From NCBI GenBank assembly GCA_947629645.1, contig CANREV010000003.1, forward strand, positions 1 to 64,000: a stretch of 64,000 nt of DNA, read 5' to 3'. Both the position numbers and the translations under genes were made by a program. Shown here piece by piece: positions 8,728 to 15,430 of this stretch; the first letter of the stretch is position 1, and each line of letters begins with the position of its first letter. Under the pieces are notes generated by a model. It worked only from the letters and a program-made list of their open reading frames with translations. It had not been told where the DNA came from and made no database searches. The DNA comes from an uncultured Acetatifactor sp. (GTDB lineage: Bacteria > Bacillota > Clostridia > Lachnospirales > Lachnospiraceae).

Positions 8728-9783
8728 ATGAGATATCCGGAATGTCTGCCCGATGGCGGCACGGTAGGTTTTCTGGCGCCCGCGTTCGGGTGCGCCACAG
8801 AGCCGTATCTGAGTTGTTTTAAAAACGCCCAAAGCAAGTGGAAAAAGCTGGGGTATCAGGTGGTCTTAGGCGCTAACTGTTATGAAAACGCTGGCATTGG
8901 TATCAGCAATACGCCTGAAAAATGCGGGGCGGAAGTGATGGAAATGTTTGCAAGAAAGGACGTCCATTGCCTGATTTCCTGCGGCGGCGGGGAATTGATG
9001 TGCGAGATCCTTCCCCATGTGGATTTTGAAAAACTGGCGGAAATGGATCCCAAATGGTTTATGGGATATTCCGATAATACTAACCTGACTTATCTTTTGG
9101 CAACGCTGGCGGATACCGCATCGGTCTATGGGCCGGGGGCGAAAGCTTTCGGCATGGAGCCCTGGCATGATTCCGTAAAAGACGCTTTCGGTATTCTTAC
9201 GGGACGTCAGAATACGGTGCACAGCTATGGACTGTGGGAAAAGGAAAAAGCGCAGACAGAGGATCCTTTAGCCCCCTATCATGTGACGGAACCTTTAAGG
9301 ATGCGCCTGTTTTTGGGAAGGGAAGAAATTTCTCTCCCTAAAGGCGGTGCGGGGAGAAAGGAAATGAAAATGTCGGGGAGACTGCTGGGCGGCTGTCTGG
9401 ACTGTCTGACGAATCTTGCTGGCACCCGATATGACAGGACGAGTAAGTTTATAGAAAAATATAAGCAGGACGGTATCCTCTGGTTTCTGGAGGCCTGCGA
9501 TCTGAATGTATTTTCTATCCGCCGCGCCATGTGGCAGTTGGAAGAGGCGGGCTGGTTTCAGTATGTGAAAGGTTTTTTGATCGGTCGTCCTTTAAACGGT
9601 GCGGAAATGATGGGACTGGATTCCTGCAATGCTGTGCTGGAAACGGCGGGCAGGAAGAATGTACCGGTGATTTTGGACGTGGATCTGGGCCATCTGCCGC
9701 CTATGATGCCGCTTGTGGTGGGAAGCCTGGCAAATGTGACGTTTACAGGTCAGAATCTGACTGTGGAAATGATATATGCTTAA
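8728..9783 (+). CDS. S66 family LD-carboxypeptidase / MccF-like peptidase
   Basis: S66 enzymes cleave the L,D bond in murein tetrapeptides during cell-wall recycling, or detoxify microcin C-like compounds (MccF). The 351-residue protein begins GGTVGFLAPAFG, has SCGGGELM near 84-91 and the nucleophile S115 in GYSDNTNL. The catalytic Glu and His are expected in FLEACDLN and VVLDVDLGHLPP-like segments near residues 255 and 315. It follows lysA closely and ends at a strong terminator. The sequence alone does not separate the two subfamilies; the lysA neighbour mildly favours wall recycling. Confidence 0.85.
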   Translation: MRYPECLPDGGTVGFLAPAFGCATEPYLSCFKNAQSKWKKLGYQVVLGANCYENAGIGISNTPEKCGAEVMEMFARKDVHCLISCGGGELMCEILPHVDFEKLAEMDPKWFMGYSDNTNLTYLLATLADTASVYGPGAKAFGMEPWHDSVKDAFGILTGRQNTVHSYGLWEKEKAQTEDPLAPYHVTEPLRMRLFLGREEISLPKGGAGRKEMKMSGRLLGGCLDCLTNLAGTRYDRTSKFIEKYKQDGILWFLEACDLNVFSIRRAMWQLEEAGWFQYVKGFLIGRPLNGAEMMGLDSCNAVLETAGRKNVPVILDVDLGHLPPMMPLVVGSLANVTFTGQNLTVEMIYA

Positions 9784-9786
9784 AAG

Positions 9787-9820
9787 AAAGAGCCGCTTTC
9801 AATGGCTCTTTTTTGTTTTT
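9787..9820 (+). terminator. Rho-independent terminator after lysA-S66 unit
   Basis: AAAGAGCC and GGCTCTTT form the stem, followed by TTTTTGTTTTTTG. Confidence 0.88.
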
Positions 9821-9970
9821 TGACGATTCCACTGTCAGTAGAGAGGATTCTACGGGCAGGTAGTTTTCATTTTTACAGATTTTGATAGCATGAAAGCGAA
9901 AGGAGTAAACAGGATATATAAGAGCCGGAGAAAACGGAGCAGCCGGTTCGGGAAGGAGTGGAAGAGGTTT

Positions 9971-10780
9971 ATGGACCAGATGAAAATCGGCAGATTTATC
10001 GCCGCTTGCAGAAAAGAGAAAGGGATGACACAGAAAGAACTTGCAAAACAAGTGGGCGTCAGCGACAAAGCTGTGTCAAAGTGGGAATGCGGAAACGGTA
10101 TGCCGGAACTTTCCATTTTGATGCCTTTGTGTCAGATGCTTCAGGTAAATGTCAACGAGCTGTTGTCAGGCGAGAGACTTTCCGGTGACAGCTATTCCAA
10201 AAAAGCGGAGGAAAATATTATGAATTTGATGCAGGAGAAAGAAAAGGACAGAAAAAAGGACAAAATGGCTCTATTAAATGCGGCGCTGGTCCTTGCGCTG
10301 AGTGTGGGTGTGGTGCTTGGAGAAATTCTGTGGTTATGGCTGGTGGACGGACATTCCTTGTCGAAGGGTCAGTTCAGTGCGATATTGGTAGATTTTTCCC
10401 TATTGATTCCCATGATCCTGATAGTGGCGCTGACCTTGAGCGTCTCCGGATTGTGGAAAGCTTTTTTCCGTGTTTTCGGGATTCTTTTTGCACGCAGGGA
10501 ATACTCCGCGTGGGAGGTGAACGAGTCCGGCGCTGCCCTGAAACTGGCGGGAAACATGTGGCTTTTTACGGGGATTCTCTCAACGGTACTCTCCATGATC
10601 TCGGCCTTATGGGATGTGGAACCTTTTCCGGAGAACTTTGCATATCTGGTGACAGTCTCTGCCCCTGTCCTTGCATTTGTGCTGCTGGGCGCTTTCTACG
10701 GCGTGGCCGGGAAAATGCTCTTTTTGCCGCTTCAGAGTAAATTAGAAGTCATAATCCACCGGATGGCACAGCAGGATTGA
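9971..10780 (+). CDS. XRE-type helix-turn-helix regulator with C-terminal membrane segments
   Basis: Residues about 5-65 form a classic HTH_3 domain (MTQKELAKQVGVSDKAVSKWE). Residues about 90-265 hold four hydrophobic segments (about 98-118, 130-152, 187-207, 220-245), so the DNA-binding head is tethered to the membrane. This head-plus-membrane layout is common in clostridial regulators that sense envelope stress or control adjacent transporters, but the ligand is unknown. I chose ATG 9971 because AAGGAG lies 12 bases upstream and homologues start MDQMKIG; an in-frame extension to 9890 is possible but lacks a good site. It lies between a terminator and the tRNA promoter, as a single gene. Confidence 0.85.
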   Translation: MDQMKIGRFIAACRKEKGMTQKELAKQVGVSDKAVSKWECGNGMPELSILMPLCQMLQVNVNELLSGERLSGDSYSKKAEENIMNLMQEKEKDRKKDKMALLNAALVLALSVGVVLGEILWLWLVDGHSLSKGQFSAILVDFSLLIPMILIVALTLSVSGLWKAFFRVFGILFARREYSAWEVNESGAALKLAGNMWLFTGILSTVLSMISALWDVEPFPENFAYLVTVSAPVLAFVLLGAFYGVAGKMLFLPLQSKLEVIIHRMAQQD

Positions 10781-10814
10781 AGCGCCTGCGTTGGCGAAAA
10801 ATGTGAAAAACTCC

Positions 10815-10843
10815 TTGTCAAGCAGCGGATTCTATGATAGAAT
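10815..10843 (+). promoter_or_regulatory. SigA promoter of tRNA-Leu
   Basis: TTGTCA at 10815-10820, a 17-base spacer and TAGAAT at 10838-10843 give a good SigA promoter, 30 bases before the tRNA. Confidence 0.75.
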
Positions 10844-10872
10844 AAGTTCTGTTGCAGGAAAACGCTGCGGAT

Positions 10873-10955
10873 GCCGGCGTGTCGGAATGGCAGACGAGGC
10901 AGACTCAAAATCTGTTGTGGGCAACCACGTGCGGGTTCAAGTCCCGCTGCCGGCA
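10873..10955 (+). tRNA. tRNA-Leu (anticodon CAA)
   Basis: The acceptor arm GCCGGCG pairs with TGCCGGC (one G-T wobble), with discriminator A. The anticodon stem GCAGA/TCTGT encloses loop CTCAAAA, giving anticodon CAA at 10906-10908, which reads TTG. A long variable arm (GTGGGCAACCAC) and a T arm with GGTTCAAGTCC complete a class II tRNA-Leu. CCA is not encoded. It has its own promoter and terminator. Confidence 0.96.
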
Positions 10956-10975
10956 TGATAGGGAAATCAGGATCG

Positions 10976-11013
10976 ATCCTATCTGTTCCAGGTTGGAACA
11001 GATAGGATTTTTT
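10976..11013 (+). terminator. Rho-independent terminator after tRNA-Leu
   Basis: A 14-base perfect stem (ATCCTATCTGTTCC with its complement) around a short loop is followed by six T. Confidence 0.92.
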
Positions 11014-11044
11014 CGTATGGCTAACGGGTATCGGGGTCACGTTT

Positions 11045-12346
11045 CTATAATGTTTTCCGGTTGATATAGTTTGTCTTAAATTTTGAGTACATGATTTTCT
11101 GGCTGTGGTAGAGACCGAAGTAGCCGGAGAGCATATAGCTGAACGCCACGGAGAGCAAAAAGTAAGGAACGCCCTCATAGCCGAACAGCTCAAAACTGAT
11201 TAACAGCGAGGTGATGGGGCAGTTGGTGACACCGCAGAATACGGAGATCATGCCAACCGCCGTGCAGAGTGTGGGAGAAAATCCCAGCAGATTTCCAAAC
11301 AGACATCCGAAAGCCGCACCCGTGAAAAAGGAAGGCACGATCTCGCCGCCTTTGAATCCGGCGCACAGCGTGGCGGCCGTGAAAATAATTTTCAAAAGAA
11401 AGGCCTCAGGGCGGACCGTTGCTTCCTCCATGCAGCGGGCGATAAAGTCCATTCCCGCTCCGTTGTAGGTCTGATCTTTCACAAGCAGCGTCAGAAGGAT
11501 CACGATGCAGCCGCCCACAAAGATGCGCAGGAAAGAATTTTTAAAAAAATGTTTGTAACAAAATTCCGCGCCGTGCAGTGTGATGCAGAAGAGGATGCTG
11601 ACCAGTGCGCAGAGGATCGCCAGAAGGGAGATCTTTACGGCGTTTATCACGTTAAAATCGGGTATCTGCGCGATTACGAAAGTTTCCGGCGCGATCCCCG
11701 CCAGGGAGGCGATGCCGTGAGCCACTAAAGCGGCAATGACGCAGGGCACCAGCGCGGAATAGTGCATGATGCCCACGGTGACAACCTCCATGGAGAAGAT
11801 GGCCGCTGCCAGAGGGGTGCCGAAAAGAGAAGAGAAGGCGGCGCTCATACCGCACATTATCATCACATGTTTGTCTTTTTCATCCAGCCGGAATAAACGT
11901 CCGATGCCGTTTCCGATACTTCCTCCCAGCTGCAGCGCGGCGCCTTCGCGGCCTGCGGAGCCGCCCAGAAGATGGGTCAGAAGAGTGGATACAAAGATGA
12001 GCGGAGCCATCCTGAGCGGCAGATGGTCGCCGGAATGGATTGCTGAGATGACCAGATTGGTCCCTGTGTCGTTCTGATCGTGCAGGACATAATAGCAGCC
12101 TACAATGACAAGGCCTCCGATGGGGAGCAGCCAGATCAGCCAGGGATGATTGAGCCGCGTGTTGGTCACAAAGGTCATGGAGAAGGAGAACAGTGTGCCC
12201 GCCGCGCCGATCAGGATTCCTGAGACAATAGAAAAGACCACCCATTTGACAGCGCTGATCATACGGTGAAAATTGTGCTGGATCACGCGTTTTTGCGTTG
12301 CATTTAATTTGAATTCACTTAACTTGAATGCGCTTGGTTTTAACAT
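11045..12346 (-). CDS. ClC-family chloride channel / H+:Cl- antiporter
   Basis: The 433-residue protein has about ten to twelve hydrophobic helices and the ClC signature GSAGREGAALQLGGSIG, which holds the gating glutamate of the G-R-E-G motif. A later GGEIVPSFFTGAAFG matches the second anion-binding loop. ClC proteins move chloride, often in exchange for protons, in acid or osmotic stress; the sequence does not settle channel versus antiporter. I chose the ATG at 12346 (protein starts MLKPSAF) because GAGAGG lies ten bases before it; a GTG at 12364 is the alternative. It faces the tRNA terminator and is transcribed alone from a divergent promoter region shared with the aldolase gene. Confidence 0.9.
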   Translation of the reverse strand: MLKPSAFKLSEFKLNATQKRVIQHNFHRMISAVKWVVFSIVSGILIGAAGTLFSFSMTFVTNTRLNHPWLIWLLPIGGLVIVGCYYVLHDQNDTGTNLVISAIHSGDHLPLRMAPLIFVSTLLTHLLGGSAGREGAALQLGGSIGNGIGRLFRLDEKDKHVMIMCGMSAAFSSLFGTPLAAAIFSMEVVTVGIMHYSALVPCVIAALVAHGIASLAGIAPETFVIAQIPDFNVINAVKISLLAILCALVSILFCITLHGAEFCYKHFFKNSFLRIFVGGCIVILLTLLVKDQTYNGAGMDFIARCMEEATVRPEAFLLKIIFTAATLCAGFKGGEIVPSFFTGAAFGCLFGNLLGFSPTLCTAVGMISVFCGVTNCPITSLLISFELFGYEGVPYFLLSVAFSYMLSGYFGLYHSQKIMYSKFKTNYINRKTL

Positions 12347-12430
12347 AAGTAAGATACCTCTCACAAGAAATAAAGTAACGGTTCAGCCATACGCCGCCGC
12401 GAAAAATAAAAGATGAAAACTGCCGTTTAT

Positions 12431-12459
12431 ATTATAGCTTATAGCGCATCCGCTGAAAA
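12431..12459 (-). promoter_or_regulatory. Probable SigA promoter of the ClC gene
   Basis: Read on the - strand, TTTTCA (12459-12454), a 17-base spacer and a perfect TATAAT (12436-12431) stand about 85 bases before the chosen start. Confidence 0.6.
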
Positions 12460-12482
12460 GTGGAAGCGGGAATAAATTTTTG

Positions 12483-12511
12483 TTGACTTTTGCACTTTAA
12501 ACTGCTAAAAT
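12483..12511 (+). promoter_or_regulatory. SigA promoter of the aldolase-like gene
   Basis: TTGACT at 12483-12488, a 17-base spacer and TAAAAT at 12506-12511. The start codon is 45 bases further on. It diverges from the ClC promoter. Confidence 0.82.
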
Positions 12512-12556
12512 CAAAAGAAGCGGATACGTATTGTGAATGCAAGAGGAGAAAATGTC

Positions 12557-13537
12557 ATGAAAGAAATATCAAATTTGATTGCTTACCGGCCCGATGTAAA
12601 AGTAGTGGATGCCACTTTGCGCGATGGAGGACTGGTCAATGATTTTTATTTCACCGATGAGTTCGTCAAGGCGCTGTATCTGACAAACCTGCGCGCCGGA
12701 GTGGACTATATGGAGTTTGGCTACAAAGCTTCCAGGGAAATGTTTGATGTGAATAAATTCGGCAAATGGAAATTCTGTAACGATGATGATATCCGGGCGG
12801 TGGTGGGAGACAATGCCACGGATTTAAAGATTTCCGTCATGGCCGATGTGGGAAGATGTGATTATAAGACGGATATCATCAACCGCGCGGACAGTCCCAT
12901 CGATCTGATCCGCGTTGCCACTTATCTGAACACGATCCCTGCGGCGGTGGAGATGATCGAGGATGCGGCGAACAAGGGATATGAGGTCAGCTGCAACATT
13001 ATGGCGATCTCCAACGCGCAGGAGGGAGATCTGCGGGCGGCGCTGGAGATTTTAGCCCAGTCTCCCGTTGACGTGTTGTATATTGTGGACAGCTACGGCG
13101 CCATGTATCCCGAACAGGTGGCCCGGCTGGCGGATCTGTATGTGAATATCGCCACAAAATACGGCAAGAAGGTGGGAATCCATGCCCATAACAATCAGCA
13201 GCTTGCTTTTGCCAACACCATCGAGGCTGTAGGGGACGGGGTAGACTGGCTGGACGCCACTTACTCTTCCATGGGCCGCGGCGCCGGAAACTGCGCGATG
13301 GAGCTGCTTTTGGGATTTTTGCGCAATCCCAAGTATAATGTATATCCCGCCATCCAGTTCATCGATTCCTATATGAACAGGCTGAAAGCGGACGGCGTGG
13401 TATGGGGCTATGATCTGCAATACCTGATGACGGGGCTTTTGAACCAGCACCCCCGCACGGCCATTCAGTTCACCAGGGATAAGAGAACGGATTACGCGGA
13501 ATTTTACAGAGAAGTAGTGGTTCGGGACGGAGATTGA
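12557..13537 (+). CDS. DRE-TIM metallolyase family aldolase-like enzyme
   Basis: The 326-residue protein belongs to the HMG-CoA lyase/4-hydroxy-2-oxovalerate aldolase superfamily. The metal-binding DATLRDGG motif is at residues about 20-27 and the HAHNNQQLA metal-ligand motif near residue 218, followed by GRGAGNCAMELLLG. Such enzymes make or break C-C bonds next to a carboxylate using a divalent metal. The substrate is not clear: there is no acetyl-CoA leuA-type regulatory domain and no partner dehydrogenase beside it. ATG 12557 is chosen because GAGGAG sits eight bases upstream; the GTG at 12533 has none. It is a single gene with its own promoter and terminator, directly before a sulfhydrylase gene. 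Confidence 0.78.
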   Translation: MKEISNLIAYRPDVKVVDATLRDGGLVNDFYFTDEFVKALYLTNLRAGVDYMEFGYKASREMFDVNKFGKWKFCNDDDIRAVVGDNATDLKISVMADVGRCDYKTDIINRADSPIDLIRVATYLNTIPAAVEMIEDAANKGYEVSCNIMAISNAQEGDLRAALEILAQSPVDVLYIVDSYGAMYPEQVARLADLYVNIATKYGKKVGIHAHNNQQLAFANTIEAVGDGVDWLDATYSSMGRGAGNCAMELLLGFLRNPKYNVYPAIQFIDSYMNRLKADGVVWGYDLQYLMTGLLNQHPRTAIQFTRDKRTDYAEFYREVVVRDGD

Positions 13538-13559
13538 GAAAAAGTGTTTTAAGAGAAGA

Positions 13560-13595
13560 AGGACAGTATGCGCAGGGTGTACTGTCCTGTTTTTG
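13560..13595 (+). terminator. Rho-independent terminator after the aldolase-like gene
   Basis: AGGACAGTA and TACTGTCCT form the stem, followed by GTTTTTG. Confidence 0.82.
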
Positions 13596-13606
13596 TATCA
13601 CGGGGA

Positions 13607-13658
13607 AATCCCCATGGCGCAAATCATGAGGCAAAGCGCCGCGGGGGATTCTTTTTTT
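13607..13658 (+). terminator. Second hairpin terminator upstream of the sulfhydrylase gene
   Basis: AATCCCC (13607-13613) pairs with GGGGATT (13644-13650) and GGCGC (13616-13620) with GCGCC (13636-13640), followed by seven T. The left arm can also form a small hairpin with GGGG at 13602-13605, which would compete with the terminator. It precedes the promoter at 13667, so it most simply gives a tandem stop for the upstream gene. Confidence 0.65.
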
Positions 13659-13666
13659 GATAAGTG

Positions 13667-13695
13667 TTGAATTTCCCCATCTGAATGTGTATACT
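13667..13695 (+). promoter_or_regulatory. SigA promoter of the sulfhydrylase gene
   Basis: TTGAAT at 13667-13672, a 17-base spacer and TATACT at 13690-13695, about 80 bases before the ATG. The short leader has no recognisable SAM riboswitch. Confidence 0.78.
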
Positions 13696-13776
13696 TGAAA
13701 GTGAGCTTGTATGCTTATCCGGCGCCGTGCGGCAAAGAAAACGGCAGCGAAAAAAGATGGAGACGGAGGAACGGTT

Positions 13777-15054
13777 ATGAAGATCAACAGCATTTGTGTT
13801 CAGGGCGGTTACACACCGGCGAACGGCGAGCCCAGACAGATACCTATCATACAGAGCACCACTTTTAAATATGACACCAGCGAGGATATGGGAAAGCTTT
13901 TCGATCTGGAAGCGACCGGCTATTTTTACAGCAGGCTGCAGAATCCCACCCATGACTATGTGGCGGCCAAGATTGCCCGGTTAGAGGGCGGTACGGCGGC
14001 CATGCTGACCAGCAGCGGACAGGCGGCTAACTTTATGGCAATGTTTAATATCTGTGGCTGCGGCGATCATATTGTGGCTTCCAGCACCATTTACGGCGGG
14101 ACCTTTAATCTGATCGCGGTGACGATGAAAAAGATGGGCGTGGAGGCCACGTTTGTCAGTCCGGATGCTTCCGAGGAGGAAATCAACGCGGCATTTCGGG
14201 ACAATACGAAGCTGGTGTTCGGAGAGACCATAGCCAATCCTGCCCTGACCGTTTTGGATATTGAAAAGTTCGCGGCGTGCGCTCACGCTCACGGAGTGCC
14301 GCTGATTGTGGACAACACTTTTGCAACGCCCATCAACTGCAGGCCTTTTGAGTGGGGAGCGGATATCGTGACTCATTCCACCACAAAATATATGGATGGA
14401 CACGCGGCGGCTTTGGGAGGCGCCATTGTGGACAGCGGTAAGTTTGACTGGATGGCCCATGCCGATAAATTTCCCGGGCTCTGTACGCCGGATGAAAGTT
14501 ATCACGGTGTAACGTATGCTGAAAAATTCGGGAAAGAGGGTGCCTTTATCACAAAATGCACCGTGCAGCTGATGCGGGATCTGGGATCCATTCCCAGCCC
14601 TCAGAATTCTTTTATCCTGAATCTGGGTCTTGAGAGTCTGCATGTGAGGATGAAGCGGCACTGCGAGAATGGTCTTGCGGTGGCAGAGTATCTCGCCAAT
14701 CATCCCAAGGTAGCTTACGTCAACTATTGCAGCCTGCCGGGGGATAAATATTATCCTCTTGCGCAAAAGTATCTGCCCAATGGCAGCTGCGGCGTGGTAT
14801 CTTTCGGCTTAAAGGGCGGCAGGGAAGCGGCTGATACCTTTATGAAGAGCCTTCGGATGGCTGCTATCGCAACGCATGTGGCGGACGCGCGCACCTGCTG
14901 TCTGAATCCTGCGTCCACCACCCACAGGCAGATGAATGACGAGCAGTTAAAGGAGGCCGGAGTTCCTGCGGAGCTCATCCGTATCAGCTGCGGCATCGAA
15001 GATGCGGATGACCTGATAGGGGACATTGAGCAGGCTTTGGCAAATTGCCGGTAG
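13777..15054 (+). CDS. metY: O-acetylhomoserine sulfhydrylase (PLP-dependent)
   Basis: The enzyme makes homocysteine from O-acetylhomoserine and sulfide, for methionine synthesis by direct sulfhydrylation. The 425-residue Cys/Met-metabolism PLP enzyme shows YSRLQNPTHDYVAAKIARLEGG in two parts (50-71), the cofactor-binding VDNTFATP and the Schiff-base K204 in HSTTKYMDGH. Length fits MetY (about 425-430) better than MetB or MetC (about 380). ATG 13777 has GGAGG nine bases upstream. A zf-HC2 gene follows seven bases after the stop. No sulfur gene neighbours it, so assignment rests on sequence alone. Confidence 0.88.
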   Translation: MKINSICVQGGYTPANGEPRQIPIIQSTTFKYDTSEDMGKLFDLEATGYFYSRLQNPTHDYVAAKIARLEGGTAAMLTSSGQAANFMAMFNICGCGDHIVASSTIYGGTFNLIAVTMKKMGVEATFVSPDASEEEINAAFRDNTKLVFGETIANPALTVLDIEKFAACAHAHGVPLIVDNTFATPINCRPFEWGADIVTHSTTKYMDGHAAALGGAIVDSGKFDWMAHADKFPGLCTPDESYHGVTYAEKFGKEGAFITKCTVQLMRDLGSIPSPQNSFILNLGLESLHVRMKRHCENGLAVAEYLANHPKVAYVNYCSLPGDKYYPLAQKYLPNGSCGVVSFGLKGGREAADTFMKSLRMAAIATHVADARTCCLNPASTTHRQMNDEQLKEAGVPAELIRISCGIEDADDLIGDIEQALANCR

Positions 15055-15061
15055 GTGCTTT

Positions 15062-15382
15062 ATGGATTGTAAAGAATTTGAGAAATTAATCCCCGCCTAT
15101 ATCGACCAGAATCTGGATTATTATAGTCTGAAGCGGTTTTGCGAACACGAGAGACAGTGCGGGGAATGCAGGGAAGAACTGACGATTCAGTATCTGATCA
15201 CAGAGGGCATCCAGCGTCTGGAGGAGGACGGCGCGTTTGATTTACAGCGGGAACTGGACCAGCACAGGGAGGACGCGCGGCGCAGGATCCGTTTTCACAG
15301 CGCTTTCCTGGAGGCGGGACTGGCCCTGGAGATTGTGGCGGTATCCGCTGTTTTCGGGCTGATCCTCTGGATCCTGGGATAA
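15062..15382 (+). CDS. Small zf-HC2 (anti-sigma-like) membrane protein
   Basis: The 106-residue protein has an N-terminal zinc-finger motif, CEHERQCGECREE (H-x3-C-x2-C plus an upstream Cys), of the type found in anti-sigma factors, and one C-terminal membrane helix (LALEIVAVSAVFGLILWILG). In classical anti-sigma factors this head binds a sigma factor at the membrane, but no sigma gene is next to it, so the partner is unknown. It starts seven bases after metY and precedes polA by 48 bases, so it may be read with either. ATG 15062 is chosen over an upstream in-frame start that would overlap metY. Confidence 0.7.
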   Translation: MDCKEFEKLIPAYIDQNLDYYSLKRFCEHERQCGECREELTIQYLITEGIQRLEEDGAFDLQRELDQHREDARRRIRFHSAFLEAGLALEIVAVSAVFGLILWILG

Positions 15383-15430
15383 AAGGGACGGCGCGATGGG
15401 AAAGAGAATGAACGGATGGGAGCGTAGCTT

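Noticed and set aside
13596..13776. Possible SAM riboswitch before metY
   Set aside because: The leader after the promoter is about 75 bases and has no S-box landmarks.
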